From: Montifringilla adamsi
Lineage: Eukaryota > Chordata > Aves > Passeriformes > Passeridae
Assembly (NCBI GenBank): GCA_017590115.1
Contig: JAGGNK010007016.1
Location: 295,329 to 359,328, forward strand
DNA length: 64,000 bases
Reading direction: 5' to 3'
The position numbers were made by a program, and so were the translations under genes. Shown piece by piece: positions 55,619-64,000 of the stretch; position 1 is the stretch's first letter, and each line of letters begins with the position of its first letter. The notes below the pieces were generated by a model. It was not told the DNA's origin. It made no database searches and was given only the letters and a program-made list of their open reading frames with translations.

Positions 55619-56475
55619 CGGCTGCCGAAGGGTGCTCCGGCCGGGGGGAGCCTCAGCCAGGCTCAGCCAGGACCCTCTGGCTCTTCACCAGTTCCACGAG
55701 CGGTTGCAGCAGGCGGGAGCACAGCCGAGCCTCGACCCCAGCCGGGGGCCGGCGGGGCAGAGCGGCGGGGACTCCCGGCTGGCACCGACGGGAGGCGAGG
55801 CTCTCAGGCCCCGGGACGCATCGCCCCACGCCGGCACCGGGCACCCCGCGCTGTCCGGGCGGCCCCAGCGCCGTGCCGGGCAGGAGAACGCGTCTGAGAG
55901 CGCCAGAGCCGCGAGCGCCAAGCACCTCATACCCTAAAGCCCCGCACGGATCCCACACAGACACCGCCCCTCCGCCCTACACACCTCACAGCCCCTCAGG
56001 CCGCCTCCGCTCTCAGCCCCTCACAGACCCCGCACAGCGCCTCGCAGACGCCCAGAGACACCCACAGCCCCGCACAGCTCACACACCACAGCCCCTCACG
56101 GATCTCCCTGCGCCCCTCACGAATCCCGCAGCCGTCAGTGCCGCGCACCTCACAACTGAGAGCCCCTCAGCCGCACAGGAACGCCACAGATCCCCACAGC
56201 CCCTCAAGCACTACGCACCTCGCGGCTCCCCGAGCGCTCCTCAAAGGCCATCAGAACTTCACAGACTCCACTGATACCCGAGGGCCCCTCACAGACTCCA
56301 CAGCCCTTCAGCCCCAACCCCACAGGCGCACAACCCTCACGGATCCCACAAACCTCAGCCCTGTTCATCTCACAGCCCCTGACACCGCCTCAGCCCCGCA
56401 CACCTCGAACCCCACAGCACCTCAGTCCTCACCCCCTCACGGACCTCACAGCTCCTGAGGCCGCCTTAGCCCAGA
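55570..56475. repeat. CpG-rich segment with degenerate CCCCTCACAG-type repeats
   Basis: From about 55960 to 56470 the sequence is made of imperfect units such as 'cagcccctcac', 'cagaccccgcacag' and 'gatcccac', a GC-rich minisatellite-like tract. The long Pro/Thr/Ser/His-rich frames across it follow from this composition. It lies within the presumed first intron or 5' UTR of BUB1B. Confidence 0.65.
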
Positions 56476-56559
56476 GCGCCGCAGGCTCCGCCAACCCCTC
56501 CCAGACCTGCTTCCCAGACCTGCCTCCCAGCCGGCCGGACGTACCGCACACAGCTCCGG

Positions 56560-56715
56560 AGGCGACACTGTACCTTTTCGCCAGCAAAATGGCAAACTAT
56601 TCCCGCCGCTTTAATATTCAAGCCTCTCCCGCCTCCCCATTGGCCACGGCCCCGCCCACCTGATTGGCACCGTCCTGCGTCGCCCGGGGCATCACGGGAA
56701 ATGTAGTTCCCGCCT
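56560..56715 (-). promoter_or_regulatory. BUB1B: Probable BUB1B promoter (NF-Y, CHR-like, E2F-like, ZNF143-type)
   Basis: On the minus strand, in order: ACTACATTTCCCGTGATGC (ZNF143/THAP11-type), GCCAATCAGG and GGCCAATGGGG (two CCAAT boxes), GGCGGGA, CTTGAA (CHR-like) and GGCGGGAA (E2F-like). CCAAT plus CHR plus E2F is the arrangement of G2/M genes bound by DREAM and MMB. Transcription start is inferred near 56.56-56.61 kb. Donor-like GTACAG and GTACGT at about 56.53-56.57 kb could end a non-coding exon 1. Confidence 0.75.
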
Positions 56716-57104
56716 CACCTGCGCCGGCCGGCGGGGAATAATAAGCAATTTAAAAATTAGTGCGCTCAGAGTTAGTCTCATCTGAAAAGCATACTCCTGT
56801 TCCTGTTCGCGTGTGTTCTCGCCCTTTCCCTCTGCTAACCGCTGGCACTTGCTGATTCTCCTGTCATTTATCCTGAAGCGCTCACTTCATGCAACTGGCG
56901 ACGACTTCTGCTTTGGTGACACAAAAGAACCTCACTTTTTGGGTGAAAAACACATAGTTTGCCACTCCCAAAAGTGGCTCCCAGAAGTATATAGCTGTGT
57001 TAATGTGATACTTAGACCCATTCATTACCTTCTCTCCTACAGCATTCCAATAAACAACTAATTAGTCTGACAGGCTGCAGTAGTACACAGGAGAATGGAG
57101 TGAC

Positions 57105-57240
57105 TGGAAGCGTCCAAGGCCAGGTTGGACGGGGCTTGGAGCAAGCTGGGACAGTGGAAGGTGTCGCTGTTCATGGCAGGGAGTGGAATGCAATGGGCTT
57201 TAAGGACCCTTCCCACCCGGAACATTCCAGGACTTTATGA
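57105..57240 (+). mobile_element. CR1 LINE 3' fragment
   Basis: Sense-direction CR1 tail: 'gcgtccaaggccaggttgga', 'cggggcttggagcaagctgg', 'gacagtggaaggtgtc', 'cattccaggactttatga'. Confidence 0.88.
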
Positions 57241-57834
57241 ATATGCCAACACTGCTTCCAGTGCCGGAGCACGTCCGTGCAGTGAGATCAGTTTTTTCCG
57301 GCGCTCGCTGAGGGGGCGGCGGGAAGGGCTCCGGGGCAGCGACCCGGGCCGAGGGCGCAGCGCCGCACGCTGACAGCCTGTCCTGCAGCACCCCCTCGTG
57401 TTCCCGCGGGGAACTGCAGCGAGCCGGGCCTGCATGTTCGCCTCGCTGAGATCTTCCTAAAATCCAACATCCGCAGCGTCTCAGGGGTCCTGTCCCCCTC
57501 TGCATTCAGCACCTGCAAACACTGACGTATGAGGCAGCTGCAAAAAGATATTGCCATGGACTGGGACAGGAATATCCTGCCAGGAACATAGATTAGCAGC
57601 TACCTGCTGTTATTGGAAGTGTGATCAATAACAAGAGATATTTTGTCATAAAGGCAACTGAATGAGTAGAAAGCAGGGTTTTTTTCACAACTGCCCTTGA
57701 CTTACAGACTCTGAAGGCCTTTGTGATGCTTGTGACTAATGAAGACTAACTCATGAGAGACCCCGGACTGGGGACAGCGGGCGGGGCGGGGGGGTGCCGG
57801 ACGGGGCTCGGTCGAGCTGCGCGGACTGTGATAT

Positions 57835-57835
<1 letters not shown>

Positions 57836-57872
<37 letters not shown>

Positions 57873-57898
57873 GTGTGTCCGTGTGCGTCTGTCTGTCT
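57836..57898. repeat. (TG)n microsatellite
   Basis: A run of TG dinucleotides with a few interruptions, immediately left of the YY1-motif array. Open frames on both strands that cross it are repeat artefacts. Confidence 0.95.
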
Positions 57899-58024
57899 AT
57901 GTGATGGACAGCGACAAACGCGGCTCCCAAGGCGGCGGAGGTGGCCGCAAATCAAGGTCGGCCACGCCCAAGAGGGCGGCTCGGGCCGGAGGTGGCGGAA
58001 CCGCTCGGACCCGGCTGCTGCCAG

Positions 58025-58215
58025 CACACAAGATGGCGGGTCCGGGCAGGACTCACATGATACCACACCTAAGATGGCGGCCCTCACAGGACGTGACTTC
58101 TGCCAGGACACAAGATGGCGGACTTTGGGCGGAACTCACATTACCACACCTAAGATGGCGGCTTAGGCGTATGGTGCCCTTTCCAATATGGCGATTGCGC
58201 GCGCATGCGCTTTGA
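58025..58215. promoter_or_regulatory. CpG promoter with four phased YY1-type motifs and NRF1 site
   Basis: AAGATGGCGG occurs at 58030, 58071, 58112 and 58152, spaced 41, 41 and 40 bp, within a duplicated ~82-bp unit (compare 58026-58081 with 58108-58162). A perfect NRF1 palindrome GCGCATGCGC follows at 58201-58210. YY1 plus NRF1 in a CpG island is typical of housekeeping promoters. The gene driven, and its direction, are not identified. Confidence 0.7.
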
Positions 58216-58560
58216 GTAGGGAGCAAGTGGCGCCGAGAGGACGCCGTGCCCAGAAAGATGTCCCGGTGGGGACGGGGGCGTTGGTCAGAGGCGCCGCGGG
58301 CGAGCGGGAGGCAGTGGCGGGGCACGCTCTGTCCCGGTCGCTGAGGCGAGAGGTCCCCTGAGCGGGCGCGGCGCGGGCCCGGCTCTGAGGGGGCTCCTCT
58401 GAGCGGCCCCCGCCGAACCCGAGCCCCGGCCGGGCCCCGCGGGGTGATGGCGCTGGGGCTGCGCAGCCGCGTTCACCCCGGTCAGCGGCGGGAGCGGCTG
58501 CTGCGTCGGGCCCTCGGGGAGATCGTTCATGGCCGCGGCTCGGGGAAGACATGAAAAGAG
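58216..58560. other. CpG island, possible first exon of an unidentified gene
   Basis: Very GC-rich. A short plus-strand frame starts ATGGCGCTGGGGCTG at 58447 (35 codons) and could be a first exon if a GTCAGC donor is used, but no family is recognised. Minus-strand frames are composition artefacts. Confidence 0.3.
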
Positions 58561-58599
58561 AAAATGGTCGAGAAAATAACACGAACAACCTCTTCTGGA

Positions 58600-61500
58600 C
58601 ATGGTGGTGTCAGTCAGGGCCCTGTGTCACCGCAAGTCCCTAGAGCCCCTCTGAGGCAGACAGCCCCCAGGTCGCTGCTCGGGGCAGAGATGCAGATTTT
58701 CCCCTGGCTGTTGTTCTGGGTCAGTAACAGTTTGTCCTGGTAATTGGCGTCATTGCTGCAATATTCCTGCACACAGGGTGCTCTGCACCAGCACTTACAG
58801 CTCCTGTGCTCAGGGGAGATTAATTAAGGTCTTTTAGTCCTTGTTATTAATTCAAGTAAATAATTTTTGTAATTTTTATCAACATACCTGGTGTGCTGCC
58901 CTTAATCTTGACAGGGTTGTACAGAGGTTTGATCACACCTTTAAAGCAGTTTTTCTCCCCAAACCCCAGTTAAACTGACTGAGATCACACATAGGTGATG
59001 CCCTGGAACTCCTGGATTAATGTTAATTCTTGCCAAATTATTTTTATGAGGTTAAATTCCAGTGGATATGTAGCAAAACCCAGAAGTCCTGAAGTGCAAG
59101 CAGCCGTGCTGCAGGACCTGGTGGCAATGCTGTGCCCCTGCCAGGACCTGTTCAGGTGTTCCTGTGGACCATTGGGTCCAACTGCTGCCCCAGCACTGCC
59201 AGGGCCACCCCCATCCCATGTCCCCAGGTGCCACATCAGGAGCCACCCACCAAGTGACAGGAATTGGGGCGAGGGCTGCAGGCGCTGACAGGGTCACTGC
59301 TCGCTGCCAGTGGGGCTGGAGCTTCCCAGAGGGGCTCCAGTGCCCCTTCCCTTCTCCCGGGCCTTCCCAGGCAGGATGGCTGCTCTGGAGAGTGCAGTGT
59401 GCAGGGGGAGCAGCCAAAGCCAGACCTGGGACCTTTTCCCAGCAGTTCAGGAAATCTGTGCCAGGAGCACCTTGAACTCCTGGGTACTCAGCACCTTTTC
59501 CTCTGGGTTTTTATGCACTTGGAAACAGATTTTGGGATCTACCACTGAATTCAGTGAATTGTTGCAGCTAGAGACCTTTTTGCTGATCTGAAAGTACCTC
59601 TTAAACCTCAGACCCACAGGCTTGCAGTATTTTCCAGTGGCACTGGAAACATGATGGAAAGATCCTGTTCAGTGATGGAGCTGCCCACGAGGGCCGGGTC
59701 AGCTGGGACAGCCCTTGATGTCATGTGTTCTCTCTCAGAAGAAAAACCACTTGGCTTTCCCACGTGGGATTGACTGAGGCTGTGAAGTGCAATCCAGAGC
59801 ATTCCAGGCTGCTGGTGCTTGGGGCTGTGGTGTTTGGTGCTCAGACAACATTCCAGACTGCCTGCTGGGGTTGGATGTGCATTTCCACAGTTACTCATAC
59901 TGGGAAAGGCCAAGAGTGTGGTGGGAAGGGCTTTCTTCCAGGCCTGGACACACTCAAGGCAGGGATGATTTTCAAATATTTGTTGTCTTTTGCTTCCCAT
60001 CCCTGGGCTAAGTTGATGTTCCCCAAACTGCATGTGGAGTGAAGAGGTCTCTGTTGGGAGAGTGGGAGAAAGGGACACACTTGGTTGGTGTGTCCTGGGT
60101 GGGCAGAGAAATCTGATAGTGCCAGTATGGGTTTGTGAGTGTCTAATCAGTCCAGGGGGGCCAGTGTGTCTCAGGTGCCAGAGGTTCAGAGCAGAGGGGA
60201 GCAGGGGCTGACGGACACTGGCATTGGATGTTCAGTCATGGCTGGAAAGGAGCAGCTGGACCTCCCCAAGGCAGTGCTGGCTGTGGATTTGGGTCCTATC
60301 TGACCACAGAAGGGTGGCAACTGGAGACTGTGCTGTCCCAGCCTCTTTAGTTCTTGTTTGTTCCCTTTCAGTGGAAAAGCATCCTTTCCTGGCTGGTTGT
60401 TCTCTGCAAACTGCAGAGCTTGGCCCTGAGGTCCCTTGGCGCTGGTGTGACCCACTGTCCTTGTCACCTGCCCTTGGCACAGTCACTGGAGCCGCCTTTG
60501 CCGCTCCCTGCTGAAGGGCAGGATCTGCCCAGAGCTGGGAGCACCCAGCAGAACGCAGCCCCTCTTTTCCAGGAGGTGAGAGGTGGGGGGCAGGAGCTGG
60601 AAGGATGTTTTCCAGACAGAGGGACCGAGGTCACTGGGAGAATTTCAGCTCCCAGCAGCTCTGTCAGTGCCAGAGAGACTCAGGGCTGGCAAGAGAACAG
60701 GGCAGCACTGATGGAGAAGGAAGACTTGCACACCAGATGATGAACAACAAGTCTCAAAAGTTTATTGGATAGGCACACACATTTATAGCAGTGTTAATAA
60801 GGCTAATGCATATTGCAAAAATTGAGCTCATCATTGGTTAGTCATTTATCAGTCAACTATGTCTACGTTTACATTCTTGTGTTCACCTTGTTATGGTTTC
60901 TGCTATCTTTCCTTCATTCTTGCTAGCTAACGAGCTTCTCCCACAACCTCAAGTTTTGGCAAGGGCACAGTGACCTTGCCGCTTTTATCCTCGTCTCCTT
61001 CTTGCTTCCAGCATGATCTTTGTTAGCTAGCTAACTATCTACAAAATCCTCTACATCGCACTGGGAACCCTGGGGCTGTGAATAACTCCAGTGGGAAAAG
61101 GAATGAACATTGGAGAGATGGATAAACAATGGGAGGAGCTGGAAGGAGAAAAACTAACCTGGAGTTTTGCTTTTGCTGTTGCTGTGTCTGGCCTGTCAGC
61201 TCCAGGCATGAAATTGGACTTTGAACATGTCCATGGTGAGCTGTGTGTTCTGTTCATGGAAACACTGACCATGGAAATTGGGATGTAAAAGCTTGGGGAA
61301 GACCAGAGGGTTCATTGAGCCTGCAGGATCATGGTAAGTGCTGCCCTGGAAAGCTCTGAGTTAAGAGTAATCAAAATATGAACTCATTAAACTCAGCTTT
61401 TAAAAACTTTATTCAAGATAAAAAAAAGATGGGAATTACCTTAGTAGAAAAGCACCCCTGAAACAAAGCAGAATTAAAATACCTGTAAGCAGAAAACTCA

Positions 61501-62380
61501 GGAGAAATGGCTGCTGGCTCCTGGAGTCCTGGTCTTTTCTGGCAGGTTTTGTACTGGATTGAATGGCAGTTTTGCCTTCTGGGACTGGGACCTGCATCCC
61601 CCTGGAAAGAGAAAATGTGGGAAGAGTGCAAGTGGGAAAACAGTGTTGACATCAGCCCTTGGATTCCATTTCCTCCCAGAGGGCCTGTGCTGCTTGAGGT
61701 CCAAAGGAAATCAGTCCTGGAGTAGCTGTGTGTTCACCTGTTGAGCTTGAAGGACACACTGGGGATGTGAAATTCCAGGGAAGCTCTCATTGCTGCAGTG
61801 GCTGGAGTGAGAAGCAGTGGAAGCTGTTTGCTGGCTGCTTGTTGCCACCTTCTCCTCAGTCCCCTGGAGCTCCAGGTCCCCACACATCACTTTTGTTTTT
61901 CCAAGGGTTTTGCTGAAGGGTTTCTAAATGTAGCAGTGTGATTTGCTGCAGCTGGAATTTATTTCTGTTTCAGGAGGTGTCTCATTGCATGGTCTGTTTT
62001 TTACCCACAACTGAATCATCCCCTGCATGAATAGTCCATGTTGTTCTACATGGCTGCTTTGGTCATGGATCAGAGAGAGAAGGGAAATGACTTTTTATGA
62101 TCTTGACATTTTTGCAGACAAAAGTGGGATGTCATCTTGCTCCTCCCCAAAGCACTGCAGGCATATGGAAGTAGCTCAGTGCTGGCACAGTTGTCTGAGA
62201 AATGACAGCATTTGAGAGGCTTAAGTGTTAATAACAACTCCCTTGTCTCTTGGTTGCAAAGATTCAGTCTTGCAGTCCCAGGATGAGGAGGGAAAAAAGG
62301 AACTTCTGTTATTCATGGAAAACTTTCTGCTATTCCTGGTGTAGACTTTTAAATCTTTGTATGGTTTACTGTGCAGCATC
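58600..62380. other. No recognised gene
   Basis: Frames are short to moderate and without recognised domains; several overlap on both strands, as expected from G+C-rich non-coding DNA. It could be intron of a gene starting at the 58.2-kb CpG island. The only element recognised is the LTR at 60.74-61.05 kb. Confidence 0.55.
60738..61054 (-). mobile_element. Solo LTR, class II-like, reverse orientation
   Basis: On the minus strand it starts TGTAGAGGATTTTGTAGATA and ends with CAATAAACTTTTGAGAC then ...TTCATCA. TG...CA termini and an AATAAA near the end support a solo LTR of about 317 bp. Flanking target duplication is not clear. Confidence 0.7.
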
Positions 62381-62384
62381 TGTA

Positions 62385-62980
62385 CATAGAGAATGACTGA
62401 TTTGAGGTAAAAATTGAGATAATCAGTAGTGGATAGGTAGGGAATACTTTAGGAGTAAACTTGAGGTGGCCTATAGTGGAAAGCATGAATATTTTGAAGT
62501 AAACTGTGGCAATCAGTAGTGCACAGGCAGGGAAAGTTTTGGGGGTAAAATCTGAGGTAATCTCTAGGGAAGAGAATTAACATACTTGAGGTAAAAATCA
62601 GGCAATCAGTAGTGAACACACAGGGGAAAGAAACTGGGGTAAACCTGGAGATAATCTCCAGAGTAGGGCATGAATACTTTCTTGTAAAAAATGAGGAAAT
62701 CAGAAGTGGACAGAAAGGGACAATTTGGGGGAAAAAACTTAAAAGCAATTCCCAGGGAAGAGAATGAACATCATGAGGTAAACTAAGCGAGTCACATGGG
62801 GACACATAGTGAAAATTTTAGGGATAGAAATTGACATATTCTCCAGGATAGAGAATGACTATTTTGAGATAAAAATTAAATGATTAGTAATGGACAGGTA
62901 GGGCAAATCTTGTGGGAAAAACCTGAAATAATCTGTAGGGCAGAGCATGAACCTTTTGAGGGGAAAATGAGATAAATATT
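62385..62980. repeat. Degenerate ~92-bp tandem repeat (about six units)
   Basis: The core 'aatcagtagtg' or a near variant recurs at 62421, 62511, 62604, about 62698, about 62789 and about 62881, each followed by a 'acaggtagggaaa'-like and 'gaatgaacatnttgaggtaaa'-like string. Spacing is 90-94 bp. The units are strongly diverged. Confidence 0.8.
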
Positions 62981-63349
62981 TATCTTTTACTTCCCTCTGT
63001 GATAACTTAATCTCCACCTGCTGTGAGCCATTCCTTGATTTCTGCTGGAGAAAACCTCATGGCAGAGGAGTTTGCAGAGAAGCCCAGAGCTGTGTTTGGA
63101 GCAGAGAGAGCTGAGAGCTGCATCTGCCTGTGCTGCCCCAGCCTGGCAACATCCTCAGGGAACAGCCTGGGCAGATGGGATTGGATGGAGCAAAATCCCT
63201 TCATGGAAGAGGTTTTCTCCTGTGCAAACCAGGCAAAGTGAACTTTGGAAATCAGCTGATTTCCCCAGAAAGCATCACTCCCATCAGCATGAATGACAGG
63301 ACCCGTGCCCACTGCTCAGGATTCACCCGTCTTTCTTTCCTTTCCTTCC

Positions 63350-63353
63350 TTTC

Positions 63354-63436
<83 letters not shown>

Positions 63437-63472
63437 ATTCTTTTCTTTCTTTTCTTTCTTTTCTTTTCTTTC
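63350..63472. repeat. (TTTC)n / (TTTTC)n microsatellite
   Basis: About 120 bp of TTTC units, turning to TTTTC at the right end. It produces apparent poly-Ser/Phe/Leu frames that are not genes. Confidence 0.95.
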
Positions 63473-64000
63473 GCTGGAATTGCCTCTGTGGCCAGGTGCT
63501 GGGCTCTTGCTGCAGGGGACTTTCAGGCCTGACTGTCGTGCAATAACCCCAGGATTCCATGGGACACTCAGGGACTGTCCCAGCTGCAGTCAGGTACAGG
63601 ATGCCATTCCACACGGATTAAACTGCCATGAGCCAGGGCACTCCAGGGCATCCTGGAGGAGGTGCAGAGAGCAGGAAAGAGACATGGTTACAGCACTGAT
63701 CCTGCTCCCTGCTTTCCCAGGGGGAATGAACACCACTTCATCCTGATCCTGAGAGCTCCAAGGAAATTAACCACTGATGTGGCACTGAGGATGCCACAGT
63801 CCTGACACTCCTGGCCTGGAACCATGGCCCAGCAGCTTTCTGTGGGAGCCTGAATTACTTGTGCAGGTCAGTTCCCCCTCCATTCCTGCAGTCTGGGCAG
63901 TTCCAAATGTCTGATCCCTTCCCAAGGCTGCTGCCACAGCCTAGGGAGGCTCCTGGGCACGGCTGGGCTGCGATGGAATCTGCTCCCAGCTCCAGCCCTT
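63473..64000. other. No recognised gene
   Basis: Moderately GC-rich unique sequence to the window edge with no family-level similarity that I recognise. Confidence 0.5.

Noticed and set aside
55573..56274. 233-codon plus-strand frame in the CpG-rich region
   Set aside because: Pro/Thr/Ser/His composition follows from the CCCCTCACAG-type repeats, and frames overlap on both strands.
57746..58588. Long minus-strand frames in the CpG island as coding exons
   Set aside because: They run through a TG microsatellite and GC-rich promoter DNA, are Ala/Arg/Pro-rich and match no family.
63130..63546. Ser/Phe/Leu-rich frames as a membrane protein
   Set aside because: They are produced by the TTTC microsatellite.

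Overview
This window is vertebrate nuclear DNA, almost certainly avian and probably from a songbird or other neoavian. CR1 LINE 3' ends of the bird type are scattered through it (for example near 1.0, 5.7, 12.2, 30.9, 37.2 and 57.1 kb). It also carries a class II (betaretrovirus-like) endogenous retrovirus, several solo LTRs and compact GT-AG introns.

The one recognisable host gene is BUB1B (BubR1, the spindle-checkpoint pseudokinase), on the minus strand. I could place 23 coding exons between 39871 and 16011. Their phases join into an open frame of 3159 nt (1052 aa plus stop; the human protein is about 1050 aa), and a 3' UTR with AATAAA ends near 15650. In order the protein carries a KEN box, a TPR domain, a second KEN/D-box segment, ABBA-like motifs, the GLEBS/BUB3-binding segment, the LxxIxE KARD motif, and a C-terminal pseudokinase with HGDL and DFS instead of DFG. 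The promoter-like region is at about 56.56-56.71 kb, some 17 kb upstream of the first coding exon. It has inverted CCAAT boxes, a CHR-like element, E2F-like sites and a ZNF143-type motif. I could not place the (probably non-coding) first exon with confidence.

Two kinds of rearrangement affect this locus. (1) A 2280-bp block holding two pseudokinase-domain exons occurs twice in direct tandem (24622-26901 and 26902-29181) with one mismatch seen. Splicing both copies in would break the frame. (2) The 40.2-55.6 kb interval between promoter and first coding exon is a patchwork of partial BUB1B copies. Some are almost identical to the functional gene; others are diverged and include a fused exon that lost the start codon. 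These are interleaved with solo LTRs (41.77-42.12, 50.93-51.58, 52.72-53.04, 54.19-54.86 kb) and with a minus-strand class II ERV at 42.39-48.42 kb. That ERV keeps a long gag ORF, damaged dUTPase/protease, pol and env remnants, a polypurine tract and a 3' LTR, but no 5' LTR is visible.

Left of 15.6 kb is the downstream flank with no recognised gene. Right of 56.7 kb are CpG-rich sequences, including a promoter-like array of four YY1-type motifs at 40-41 bp spacing plus an NRF1 site (58.03-58.21 kb). Beyond that lies non-coding-looking DNA with a solo LTR (60.74-61.05 kb), a degenerate ~92-bp tandem repeat (62.4-63.0 kb) and a long TTTC microsatellite (63.35-63.47 kb).
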